Shown: positions 10,030 through 20,201 of the stretch, one piece after another
How the letters are laid out: each line of letters starts with the position of its first letter
Numbering within the stretch: the stretch's first letter is position 1
Origin: Schizosaccharomyces osmophilus
Lineage: Eukaryota; Ascomycota; Schizosaccharomycetes; Schizosaccharomycetales; Schizosaccharomycetaceae
Length of the DNA: 64,000 nucleotides
Direction: 5' to 3'
NCBI RefSeq assembly: GCF_027921745.1
Contig: NC_079240.1
Span: forward strand, 861,001-925,000
Notes under the pieces: generated by a model
Told to the model about the DNA's origin: nothing
The model's input: only the letters and a program-made list of their open reading frames with translations
Database searches by the model: none
Translations under genes and position numbers: made by a program

Positions 10030-11007
10030 CTATTCCTTAATCGGCTGTTCACTTGATGGAATTTCATCATCCATTAGAGCATTGTAAACTTGACCAACAT
10101 GGCGAACCAAGTCACTTGACTGTGTTGCCCTTCCAGATTCTTTGAACGATACACGGCTGCACCATCTAGTAGTGGCACAAGCTCCATATGCTGCCAAAAA
10201 CAAGCATTCCTTAGCATCCATGTCGCCTTCAATATCCCACTGTTTACCCAAGTAAGCCTTTCGCCAAGCAAGGAAAGTAACAAGAATACCAGTAAGGATA
10301 TCGCCTTGACCACCACATCGTTTTAATCCTCCGGGAACAGAGCAAGCGTAGATTGTACCCCCATCCGAAATTATATCTTCTTTACCTTTTTGGACAATCA
10401 AAAGATTCAACTTTTTGGCCAGCTTTTGGCAGGCATCAGAGCCTTCGCTTTGAACATTTACTTTGTCACAAAGACGTTTAAACTCCACGACATTAGGCGT
10501 CAATACCACATTATGATATCCGCTCACTAGTTCAGGGCGCTGTTGAACTAAGAAGAGACCATCTGCATCAATTACCATAGGCATTTCCTTTTCCCGAGCA
10601 TACTGAATAACTCTGGCAAGAGTCTCTAGCATCCATTCATCACGGCCCAAGCCTGGACCGATAACGATGGCATGCAATCGTTCCATCATAGGCTTGACAA
10701 GTTCCATGATACCATCAATAGAGTCACCAGGGTTTTTGTTTTCCTTTTCTCGTAAGAAAGGATGTACAATTAGGTCAGGAGAATAGCTTTTTATAACGTT
10801 TGCAGCATTCTTTTCACAGAAGATATGGCTTTGGTCAGTGCCAAAGAGCATAGAACTCATAGAAGAATAGTAAGGAGCTCCAGTATAATGCTGGCAACCG
10901 CCAAAAATACCCACTCGGCCAGCCTGTCCCTTATGCGCTGATCCAGACAATGGTGGTATAATACGCTTGACACGAGTCAAAAGATTTCCCTTCTGAGACG
11001 ATGACAT
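10030..11007 (-). CDS. ATP-dependent (S)-NAD(P)H-hydrate dehydratase
   Basis: A 325-residue protein of the CARKD/NNRD ribokinase-like family. It repairs hydrated NADH and NADPH by ATP-dependent dehydration. The signatures are clear: HKGQAGRVGIFGG near residue 25, VIGPGLGRDEW near 115-125, MVIDADGL, the LTPNVVEFKRL loop and the nucleotide-binding GGQGDILTG near 230. The length is normal for the eukaryotic single-domain enzyme, and there is no epimerase domain attached. No targeting peptide is evident, so a cytosolic location is likely. By neighbours it matches the S. pombe gene recalled as SPCC61.03. Confidence 0.95.
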   Translation of the reverse strand: MSSSQKGNLLTRVKRIIPPLSGSAHKGQAGRVGIFGGCQHYTGAPYYSSMSSMLFGTDQSHIFCEKNAANVIKSYSPDLIVHPFLREKENKNPGDSIDGIMELVKPMMERLHAIVIGPGLGRDEWMLETLARVIQYAREKEMPMVIDADGLFLVQQRPELVSGYHNVVLTPNVVEFKRLCDKVNVQSEGSDACQKLAKKLNLLIVQKGKEDIISDGGTIYACSVPGGLKRCGGQGDILTGILVTFLAWRKAYLGKQWDIEGDMDAKECLFLAAYGACATTRWCSRVSFKESGRATQSSDLVRHVGQVYNALMDDEIPSSEQPIKE

Positions 11008-11655
11008 TGAGAATATGAAGTTTTATAGAAAGATTCACTTAAACTTTTTTGTTGCAAAAAATAAAAGATCAAATCGATACCAAAAGTTTGAGAGTCTGTA
11101 AATTGTTTCTGTGGATGGGTATAAGTAGGACATATACCGAAGCATTTGCGTATATATGATGTGGAACATTTGTATGATGAATGTGTTTCAGCTAAAGAAA
11201 AGAAAGGTAAAGAACGCTGAAAAAAAAATAGGTTCTTTTGATGCTCTTTTTCGTTAATTTCTGAGTTATTTTGTCGGGTTGCCCAGAATTGGTAAGAAAG
11301 CCTGTAAAACAAAACAAGCATTGAAGCGATTAGCCTAGCTAAGGAATAACGATACCAACATATAATTGCAAATTAAGAGTGTAAATAAACATGCATTATA
11401 TAATCGAAAGCATATTTTAGAAACGTTTAAGACATAGTTTTTGCATAGACCCAAAACCTATAAGATTGCTACTGTCTTTTAAGAAACAATAAAAAAAGAT
11501 AATATTTATAGAAAAAAATCCGTTAAAATGAAGGAAAACCACTGTTCCTTCGATGGTTCCACTATTCGTAGGTCATGAGCATTAGTAGTACATGGGGAAC
11601 GGCATTCAGCTGTTCCAGTAGATTCACGTATAAGTCGTCACAAGATATATACCAT
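11008..11655. other. intergenic between spt3 and hydrate dehydratase genes
   Basis: Same-strand spacer of about 650 bp. It should contain the dehydratase promoter and the spt3 3' UTR. Short open frames here lack homology features. Nothing else seen. Confidence 0.5.
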
Positions 11656-12564
11656 CTAAATTAAATAGACTCTTGATTTGACCAATCCGCCATTAAAGCT
11701 TCTCATAGAAGTGTGTTTTTTGTTGGGTACTTGTAATCGTCTAAAAGCTTCCAAGACATGAAATATTTGCAAAGGCGTCCTACCCTCAGTTAGACCATCA
11801 AACAAATAACGCTCCTTTGGATGGTTTGGAACATGATAACTCCCATGTCTTGTATTATCTTGCATTTGGTCCATCCTTTGTTTGACTGCCAAAGCCTCTT
11901 CCGTTAAGGTCGCAACGATCTCAAAAGTCAAAAAGCCCAAAATATCAACTATGTCGTTATCTGGACGAGTTTCTGTTAACACAGACATACCACACCATTC
12001 GCGAAAGCGCTTTCCTTTTCGGTACGTAAAACTAGCTTGACGACACTCACTCCAGTGAACATATTCCTCTCTGGTCATTTTTTTCGTCCGTTCATCAGCT
12101 AGTTTTAACCTTTCTCTTGTCGCATATGCCATCTCCATCATGTCATCATCGTCCTCAAACTCTTCAGTTTCTGGTACTGGCTCTGAAAACATATTTTTCA
12201 CCTCCCATGGCATGGCCACGGGAGCAGTCAATGTTTTCGTCTTGGATTCTACCTCTTCAAAAAGTTCTTTTGTATCGGCGGCATTAGCATCTTGTTCTTT
12301 GGCCTTTTTTCGGACTTCTTTCCATGATAAATATGTCTTGAGCCGGTTGACTTTTGCTCGATCGTGCCGAATTAAAAAAAATAAATCCTCAACGTTAATG
12401 GATTTTGCGCCCTTTCGTATAGATAGTTCATTTGCTTGGATCAACATTTCCATGACTTGTCCTCGAATTAATTCTTCCACTAATTGAATAGTTTCTGGGA
12501 GAGGATCCTGTACCTCTCCCAAAATAAACATCATTTGCTGAATTTCAACTCTGTATTTACTCAT
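11656..12564 (-). CDS. spt3: SAGA complex subunit Spt3
   Basis: A 302-residue protein. The N-terminus (MSKYRVEIQQMMFILGEVQDP) starts the first histone-fold domain, and FFLIRHDRAKVNRLKTYLSWK lies near residues 62-82. A charged linker follows (about 90-170), with a second fold around residues 170-290 containing FLTFEIVATLTEEAL. Spt3 is the TBP-interacting module of SAGA, with two intramolecular histone folds like TAF13 and TAF11. Length matches other yeasts. It is divergent from str2 with about 610 bp between the starts. Confidence 0.96.
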   Translation of the reverse strand: MSKYRVEIQQMMFILGEVQDPLPETIQLVEELIRGQVMEMLIQANELSIRKGAKSINVEDLFFLIRHDRAKVNRLKTYLSWKEVRKKAKEQDANAADTKELFEEVESKTKTLTAPVAMPWEVKNMFSEPVPETEEFEDDDDMMEMAYATRERLKLADERTKKMTREEYVHWSECRQASFTYRKGKRFREWCGMSVLTETRPDNDIVDILGFLTFEIVATLTEEALAVKQRMDQMQDNTRHGSYHVPNHPKERYLFDGLTEGRTPLQIFHVLEAFRRLQVPNKKHTSMRSFNGGLVKSRVYLI

Positions 12565-13174
12565 TATTTCTATGTTTCAAATTCCAATCCTATTTCCCAT
12601 GGTCCCCCTTCTTAGTGTAGTTGGGTACCAAGTGCATATGTAACGAATTGAGCTGTAGGGTATAAAACAACTTCAGAGGTTTTTCAATACCCAGTATCTA
12701 TTTTTGTTTATAGAATTTTTATACAAGTTAGTAACCAATCTAGGATTTTTTTCGTTTATTTTCTTTGCTAAAGCACTTAGGCAAGTTTTTAGATATAAGG
12801 AAGTAGCTCGTTTATGACCTTCATGTCAGCATTTGTGATACATCAGTCCTTTGAGACCTGGAGAAAATTTAGGATAGCATGAAACTAAAGTAGAAAAGGA
12901 ATTGAGTAAAGACCCGTTTATGATATTGTCATAGATCATCTACAGCAAAATCCACGGTAAGCAGCACAAAACATAAAAATGAATATAACTTTTTCTAATT
13001 TATAGTACTCTTTTAATAGAATTTAATGTACACCAGCAAACTCTTTTTGATTTATTATCGCATTGTTTACATATTCTCATACTCGTTTATAAGGTACTTT
13101 AAACCTAAGAGAATTATGATCTGATAACACTCACAACTCGACTGACCGAAATCTATCCTTTACCGATTTCGTGA
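12565..13174. other. divergent promoter region spt3/str2
   Basis: About 610 bp between two start codons. It contains an exact Fep1-type GATA box (listed separately) 48 bp before the str2 ATG. No gene or RNA seen. Confidence 0.5.
13119..13127 (+). promoter_or_regulatory. Fep1-type GATA element upstream of str2
   Basis: The sequence ATCTGATAA is an exact match to the extended site ATC(A/T)GATAA known for the iron-sensing GATA repressor Fep1 of fission yeast. It lies 48 bp before the str2 start codon. Fep1 represses siderophore transporter genes when iron is plentiful, so the site agrees with the gene it precedes. Confidence 0.7.
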
Positions 13175-15024
13175 ATGAATCAGAATTATGGAACTATGGA
13201 GACAAATGAACCTTCTACCAATGGTTTTTACAATAAGAACACGATAGAAAGCCATTTGACCGATCAAGAAAGACAACTGGCGGTTTCACCAAGAACTCAG
13301 GTTGATCGACGGTCAGACATGTCCTTGGAAGGAGTCTCAAAAGTACAAGCCATTGCCTCTACTTGGTCAAGAAAATCAGTTATTATTGCATATTTAGGGT
13401 AAGCTCACTTCCTGCAATGGGATTTTATTTTATCTGATTGTACTGAACAATGTGCTAATGTTGCTTCAGCCTTTATTTATTAGCATTTGCTTCTTCACTA
13501 GAGCAACAAACAACTGTTTCTCTACAAAGATATGCCACTAGCAATTTTTCTGCTCATTCTAATTTGGCTACTATCAATCTCGTTAGCAATATACTCTTGG
13601 CCGTGGTTCGTGCTCCTATGGTCAAAGCAGGTGATGTATTTGGTCGTACAGAAAGCATAACTCTAGCTTTATGCATGGCTGTTTTTGGCTATATCCTCTT
13701 AGCCTGTTCACGAAACATTGGAACGTTTACCCTTGCTTACATCATCTATATTTGTGGTCAAACCGGCATTGGGATACTCTCTCAGCTCATTATTGCTGAT
13801 ACATCTTCTCTGTTAAACAGGGGAATTTTATCCGCTATTCCTGAACAGCCCTACCTTCTTACTGTCTGGATGGGACCAGGCCTTGCCCAAGCATTTCATC
13901 CTGAGAGAGCCATGGGTTGGAGAATTGGATACGGCATATGGGCCATTATACTTCCTATAGTATCTCTCCCTCTCTTACTTTCACTATATTCTAATCAACA
14001 AAAAGCTAAAGCAGCCGGCCTATACAGAGAACACCATCAATTTTTTAATAAGTCTACTTTTTATAACTTTTGGCAAGAATTAGATGGAGTCGGAATTTTA
14101 TTATTCATTTCTGGATTCGGGTTGTTCCTTCTTCCTTTTTCCCACTCTAGCACAGTTGTATCTCCCGATTCTAATTTACTAACCTGCTTCACCATGGGAT
14201 TGGGTCTACTTCTACTTATTGCTCTCTGTGTTTATGATACCAAGTACGCTGTTTACCCGATTTTTGCTTTGCGTTCTTTGAAAGATCGCACTGTATTGGG
14301 TGCGTGTTTCCTGATTTTCTTGTACTTTATGACCTATTCCATTTTTTCAAACTTTTTCACCTCGTACTTACAGGTAACGCATGACCTTTCCATAGACGTT
14401 AGTGGTTTAATTGTCAATGTGTTTATATTTTCCATGACCACTTCCGCTATTTGCTCTGGCTTCCTTATGAAAAAGTTTGCACGTTTTAAAATACTACTGA
14501 AGTTTTCTATTCCTTTGTACCTTCTCGGACTTATCGGTTACATTCTTTTTGGATTTGATAATGAAAATATAAATATTCGAAGGATTGTTTTTATGCTCTT
14601 TGTCGCTGGCGTTGGAGGCGGATTACTTACTCTTAGTGCTCAGGTGGCAGTTCAATCCGTGTCTTCGCATACGAAGGTAGGCCAGAATTTAACACTGTAT
14701 CTGACCTTTTCTTCTGTTGGAGGTGCCTTTGGGTCTGCTATAGCAGGTGGTGTTTGGAGCAAGGAGCTTCCTTATAGGTTACTTACAAGCCTAGAAGGAT
14801 TACTACCAGTTCCTGAAATTGAGTCTATTTTCCGAGATTTACGAACAGCTCTGTCTTACCCTCAGGGCTCCCACATAAGAAACTTAATTAATGAATCGTA
14901 TTCTTCTACTCAGAAGGACTTGTTTCGAGTCTCCCTAATTTTTTCAATTTTAATGATTATTGGTCTTTATATAATTAGAGATGTTTCTTTATCCCCCGAA
15001 TCTCAAGACGAACCGGCTGATTAA
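13175..15024 (+). CDS. str2: siderophore-iron transporter, MFS family
   Basis: Two exons, 13175-13398 and 13470-15024, giving 592 residues. The intron has donor GTAAGC, branch TGCTAAT and acceptor CAG; the join restores YLGLYLLAFASSLEQQTT, the first membrane segment. The protein has about 14 predicted membrane helices and siderophore-transporter (ARN/SIT-like) signatures: VVRAPMVKAGDVFGRTESI, a long loop with KAAGLYREHHQFFNK, and the C-terminal AQVAVQSVSSHTKVGQNLTLYLTFSSVGGAFGSAIAG. It should import ferric siderophores by proton symport at the plasma membrane or an endomembrane. The paralogue choice (str2 rather than str1 or str3) rests on neighbourhood. The GATA element upstream suggests iron repression. 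Confidence 0.9.
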
Positions 15025-15226
15025 AAATCACAATTCCACTAATTATAGATAGACTGAATGTTCGTATTCCTCTTGTTATGAATTTTTTATTGTTTGATAC
15101 CTCTAACCTAAAATACCCTCGATACTCAAGTGTTCATTCGTTTGGCTAGTTTATCAATACCTTATTTGTTTGAAGTTTCATGAATATTTGACTAAACAAC
15201 CTTTTACCTAATTAATATACATTCAA

Positions 15227-16728
15227 CTATTGTACCCTTTTCTTAGTCTGCTTTTGTGATGTAGATGATTCTCCTTCTAAATTTCTTTTTTCACTGGTAC
15301 CAGTGGTAGCATACAAACGCTGTATAGCTTTAGAAACCATTGACCGTTTTGCCTTCCATACATCGCTATCCTCGTATGGGTGATCAAAATTTTGCAAATT
15401 ATCCGGAGGATGAAACCAGTAGTTGAATGCTACGTGAATATTGCTTTCTCCTTCCGGACTTGAAGATGTAACTTCGTGGAACCAACTCGCAGGCAAATAA
15501 AACATATCACCGGGTTCCAAGTCTACAACTAAAGGATGTGTCTTTGATAGAGAGGTTCTTTCGTCTTCAGACACTGTAACGTCCTTAGCATCTTCAAAGT
15601 CCAAGTACTTGTGTAATCCAGGTACCGTAATTTTTGTGAAATGATCGGGTAGAGAGGGATTTTCATTATTCGGCTGAGAAACTTCCTCTTCGTTATCCAA
15701 TTGATCTTCGACATTTGCGGAAGATAAGCCATCCTCCTTCTCAGTTGGAGATTCATTGAGTAAGCTATCAGCATCACCTTCTTGCAATTCGTCCCAATCA
15801 TCTGTTTCTCCGCCAAGCTGCATCTGAAGGACATTGTCCATTTCTGCTTCATATTCTGCCTCTAGCTTTAGAATGGTGTCCTCCGAAGCCTGGACCTCTT
15901 TTGAATCAGCTAATTTCTTTTCCAGAAACTGAGTGTGCGCTATAGCAGCATCTAGTTCTGTCAAGCCATCACTACGTTGAGAACGATCTTCACCTTCGTA
16001 GGAAATAAGTCCATTCGGGTGAATTTTGGATATTTTGCCAGCCAACTGAAGATGAACCGCACTATCAGGCGAAAGAATCACAAATCGTTTGTGGCCTTTT
16101 ACAACAGTATAAATGTTGTCATGATAATCATGGTGAAGACCAGAAGAAGTGCCGTCCTCGCTTCTACCAATCCAGATATTACATTGCTGAGGAACGAGAT
16201 TTCCCATCAACGCAGGAGTCAAAGAGAAATCGGATAATAGATTGTTCGTTGGCGCTGGGCACAACGACTTAACAAGTAAAGAAACTTCATCATCACCATC
16301 CAAAACATCATCTGACTCGTCGTATTGGGTTGTCAAATACAGACGTTCACCTGCTTTTAGTCGCTCTAAAAACTCTGCAATGGTCATCTCATTACGACTC
16401 ATTCCCTGACCAAAAGTCCCAGTAGAAGGATCTATAGGTTCGATCTTGCACACACTTTGCCCAACCTTTTCAAGAAAATAATCTTCTTGTTTCCAAAGAT
16501 AGCCCTTCCAGTCTGTCTCTGGAAGAGGCGATTTTATGACCACAGGAAGTCGCTTAGAGACATAATCTTTATAAAATTGCTCGGGTGAAATGTGATTTAC
16601 GCTGTCCAAAACAGGAACTTTATCTTCTTTCTTAGGGGAGAAACCTAGGAGAAAGCAAAATTAGCAAACTACATTTTTATTAACCAAATCTTATACATAC
16701 CGCTATAAGAAGAAACGGAAGTGGACAT
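15227..16728 (-). CDS. jmj4: JmjC-domain lysyl hydroxylase Jmj4
   Basis: Two exons, 16701-16728 (MSTSVSSYSG) and 15227-16644, giving 481 residues. The intron has donor GTATGT, branch GCTAAT and acceptor CTAG. The cupin/JmjC core shows the Fe(II) motif HHD within LHHDYHDNIYTVVKGHKRF and the distal His in LPASWFHEVTS. This is the JMJD7-like type of 2-oxoglutarate oxygenase, a protein lysyl hydroxylase rather than a histone demethylase as far as known. Between the two halves of the barrel lies a strongly acidic, low-complexity insertion of about 150 residues. The C-terminus is basic (KQTKKRVQ). By neighbours it is the gene next to rpl6 in S. pombe. Confidence 0.9.
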
Positions 16729-17232
16729 ATTTTATAATAATAAAAATTCAATCACATAAAAACCTACGTTCTCAGTGAAAATTCACGGGAAGTCAGTTCA
16801 AGCACAACTGAAAGGAGATTCTACAAACGTTATGAGTGAGACTTGTTTACAAGCATTGAAATGGCACCACCGTCGGTAAGATACGACCTTCAGTTGATAT
16901 TTGGTTTTTACACTATCCTCATCTATACACATTCGTTTAGATTTGTTTTTATTTCCTGTTTCCACACAAAACGACAAATCCAGTTTACTTTTACTACATT
17001 ACTTGACTTTGTTTATGACGATACATTGTATTGCAAGCTTTCAATATTACAGAAATCCAATAAACCAATTTACGTTAGAGTACTCTTTGAGTATGAAACC
17101 ATCCTTGTTCTAACCATCCATAAAAACTTGGCTACATAGCTACAAAAGCACCAGAACTAAACAGACTGATAAATAAGGTCCTGCAAGTGCCAAAAACAAT
17201 GATCGATTTACCTATTGCCAAAGTTTACGGAT
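16729..17232. other. intergenic between rpl6 and jmj4
   Basis: Same-strand spacer holding the jmj4 promoter and rpl6 3' UTR. A 98-codon plus-strand open stretch (16843-17139) has no recognisable features and an AT-rich composition; not called as a gene. Confidence 0.45.
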
Positions 17233-17820
17233 TTAAAACTTCATCAAGTGAGGGCGGTCACCGTTAGACAATGCAAAGGAAGCAGCAAGGTATTCCTTCA
17301 TGTTGGGAACAGCCTTGATGGCAGGGAGAAGCTTGGCATCAACAGCCTTTTGGTCAGCGACACGTTCGGCGGGGAGAGCCTTCTTGGGAGCGTTTTCAGC
17401 AAAGAAAGCTTCATCCTTCTTAAGGGGACCGCTACGCTTGGGCTTAGCAAAGTAAGCTTGGTTGAACTTTTCAACGGGAATGCCAGAGACATCAAGCTTA
17501 GGGGCAGAAGTGGCGATCACATAACGGTGGTTGACACGACGAAGGGGAACACCGTTGACCTTGAAGGGACCAGTAACAACAAGAGTGTCTTCCAATTGGC
17601 TAAGGACGACAACACGCTTACCACGGAAGCGACCAGCCAACATAATGCAAACAGTTCCGGGTTGTAAAGAAGCACGGAGCTTGGTAGGGCGAACAGCCTT
17701 ACGGGTCTTCTTAGGGACATTTTCGCGTAAAACAGGGTAGTATTTAGCGGCGGCTTCACCAGCAGGCAAAACCTGACGTTCTCCGCCATTCTTGGCTCCG
17801 TTAACCTTGACTGTAGACAT
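17233..17820 (-). CDS. rpl6: 60S ribosomal protein L6 (eL6)
   Basis: A 195-residue protein from the ATG at 17820; the frame stays open upstream but that part is leader. Family signatures: [26 protein letters not shown] (KOW-like), then [24 protein letters not shown] and the C-terminal [12 protein letters not shown]-type tail. eL6 sits on the surface of the large subunit. Codon use is strongly biased toward the preferred fission yeast codons, as expected for a highly expressed gene. The bias also produces a long antisense frame that should be ignored. A HomolD box lies about 80 bp upstream. Confidence 0.97.
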   Translation of the reverse strand: MSTVKVNGAKNGGERQVLPAGEAAAKYYPVLRENVPKKTRKAVRPTKLRASLQPGTVCIMLAGRFRGKRVVVLSQLEDTLVVTGPFKVNGVPLRRVNHRYVIATSAPKLDVSGIPVEKFNQAYFAKPKRSGPLKKDEAFFAENAPKKALPAERVADQKAVDAKLLPAIKAVPNMKEYLAASFALSNGDRPHLMKF

Positions 17821-18242
17821 CTCTCTTATGTTAAAGTTTTTGGGTGGTGTAGAGATTTTTCCTTGGTAAAATGGGAAATCTAGTGAAACCAAACGAACAG
17901 TCACATACGTTCTGTAGGTTAGGGCTATTTTCAAATAACCCTATATTGTCGGTTAAGATATAAGGAGGTAGGACGACGAATGTGTAAAAAAAAGTAACTC
18001 TGAAAATAACCGAAGTCTAACGATGAACAAGGTCTACTTCTAGTAAACAAACAATTATGCGCGTAAGGTGGAACAAAATAAACGTCGAAACAAAAGAGAA
18101 TATTAGGATATTGAGTTTATATATAAATTTAATTTAAATGAAAGAGTTTCTTAATCTTTAGCAGTCGTCAATTGCGAGTTATATTAGTGAGTCACCCGAC
18201 TGCCAAAATCGCACAACGTCAGCACATTCAAATCGTAGTGAG
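17821..18242. other. intergenic between apn1 and rpl6
   Basis: Contains the rpl6 promoter (HomolD, half HomolE) and the apn1 3' end. A forkhead-type GTAAACAAACAAT lies at 18043-18055. No gene seen. Confidence 0.5.
17898..17905 (+). promoter_or_regulatory. HomolD box of rpl6
   Basis: CAGTCACA is the HomolD core that replaces the TATA box in fission yeast ribosomal protein promoters. It lies 78-85 bp before the rpl6 ATG. An AACCCTA sequence at about 17937-17943 sits further upstream at a spacing seen for HomolE (ACCCTACCCT-like), though only half of that motif matches. Confidence 0.75.
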
Positions 18243-19671
18243 TTACGCTTCGGAGGCTTCTACGGTCTTTCGTGTTCGCTTCACTGTCTTTATAGTTGTC
18301 TGATTGGTAGTCAGCTCATCCTTTCGTTTTTTTCCGCCCCGTTTTGCTTCCTTCTGCTCAAACTTGCTCATTTGGTCTTTCCGTGATGACTCGCCCATGC
18401 CAGCTAGTCGTTTACTCTCCTCAAGAACGTAAGAGTCATCAGCGGATTTTCCTACCAGTGCGCGAAGGGTTACAAGCTCGTTTGCCCATGTTTCTGGTGT
18501 CTTAGCAGGTGTTTCAAGGACCATGGGGATTCCGTCCCACCTGGAATCATTCATAATTAATCGGAATGGCTCCAATCCCAAAAATCCCAAACCAATGTTC
18601 TCATGCAAATCACGGTTACTTCCTAATGGAGCTTTTGAGTCATTCAAGTGCCATCCACCGATATACTGTACACCAACCGTTTTGTCAAAGTCTTCTATGA
18701 CTTTTTCATAACTTTCTTTTGTGCGTAAATCATAACCAGCAGCAAAGGAGTGACAGGTATCCAAGCAAACTTTCCAGCGATCCAAATTCTTGATCTTTGT
18801 TTTCAATGCTGCAAAGTCACTGAAAGTTCCCCCAAGACAATTTCCCTGACCAGCCATGTTTTCAGTAACAATGACCACATCTTTTGTAGCTTCATGAGCA
18901 CGATTAATGCAATCTGCTAAATTGTTGATGCCTTCTTCTTTTGTACAAGTGGCAGTACTTCCTGGACTAACATGATTGCGTTAGAAACGAATCCCAAAGC
19001 AAAGGAACAGCACAGCCTTTTTTCTGTTTTCTATGTTTACTTACTGAAAATTGTAATTCCCTACACCCAAACGCTCACATCGCTTTAAATCATCAAGAAA
19101 ACAATCATAAGCCTGTTCGCGTTTTTGTTTGTCTGCGTTTGCCATATTTATAAGGTAACTACCATGAACAAGGGCATGCTTTTTGGTATCGAATTTGTAC
19201 TCCTTGGCCAGTTCTCGAAACTTTTCTGCGATTTCCTCTGGCATATCTGCAGATGTCCATTTCCTTTGAGATTTGACAAAGAATGCGCAGCTTGCAGCAC
19301 TAATTTTGTTAGTAAAATATTAGCCCTATTGTCTATTCAAAAATCTTTTAACAATATTGAACGCCAAGGAGATCATAATTCATAAAAACTGATATTATTG
19401 TTCATTCAAGTGTAAACAAATCAGTTCTTGGTGTACCAACTCATGATGGCATTGTACGCACCACAACAGCATTGTACTTTACATACTTTATGTTTTTCAT
19501 ATTAATTAAGGAATTAAATACGCCACCAGCAGCAGATATGTGAGCACCAATATACTTTCCCATCATCTTTTCGTTTGATGTAGTAGCTTCTTCAGTAAGG
19601 ACAGGCTTTTCCTCTTTGACTTCCACTTCAGCTACTGTTTTTGTTTCACAAACTTTTTGGACTTCTGACAT
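18243..19671 (-). CDS. apn1: AP endonuclease Apn1 (endonuclease IV family)
   Basis: Three exons, 19487-19671, 19045-19299 and 18243-18966, giving 387 residues. Intron 1 has donor GTATGT, branch TACTAACA and acceptor TTAG. Intron 2 has donor GTAAGT, branch TCTAAC and acceptor TTAG. The joins restore INMKNINAASCAFFVKSQRKW and NYNFHPGSTA. All motifs that supply the three-zinc site are present: GAHISAAGG, VHGSYLIN, HPGS, TENMAGQ, CLDTCHSFAAGYD, GWHLNDSK, the RDLHENIG segment and VLETP. It cleaves abasic sites in base excision repair. An acidic N-terminal extension of about 38 residues precedes the barrel, and the tail is Lys/Arg-rich (KKRKDE, KRTRK), fitting a nuclear localisation signal. Confidence 0.95.
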
Positions 19672-20201
19672 CGGCTACTGTTTCTATACTTGTTATTTCC
19701 TCTGTTGGAACAGTTTGAAACTAAAGCCAATGCTCAGAAGTAACGAAGGTAACATAACCGACAACAGACTCCTAATTTACGAACAATTCATACTAACCGA
19801 AAAAGGGTTCTGCGTTTCATCTTGACTTATTCATTGAATAGTTTTCCTTTTTCTCTTCTTAATCGTAATCAAGTAGTTGGCTCGTTAATTATTTTGTTGG
19901 GCTTAATCAACTGAAACGTTATTCGAAACTTGAAAGTAGTATTTTGCAGGAGCTTGCTAATGTTTACTTCTTTCATGTTTTCCATTGTCGCTTAATATTT
20001 GTCTGGTTTCTATTTTATGAATCCACGTTGCAAAACAATACAATTATAACCGTCTGTTTCGTCTAGTGCATCCTTCTTACAGGATTGCATTGATAGAAAA
20101 GTTTGCACCGACGATTCAACACCCGGATTACTTTCTTTCCTCGGTTATTCATCCTTTCATCCGTTTAGTTGTTGACTCCATCATTGTTTACTCGTTTTGG
20201 A
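19672..20201. other. divergent promoter region apn1/epe1
   Basis: About 530 bp between the two start codons. It probably contains both promoters and the epe1 leader. The frame of epe1 is open for 11 codons before its ATG but lacks an earlier ATG there. No further feature seen. Confidence 0.5.

Noticed and set aside
17215-17667. 150-codon plus-strand frame antisense to rpl6
   Set aside because: It is the mirror of a highly codon-biased ribosomal protein gene; avoiding certain codons removes stops on the opposite strand.
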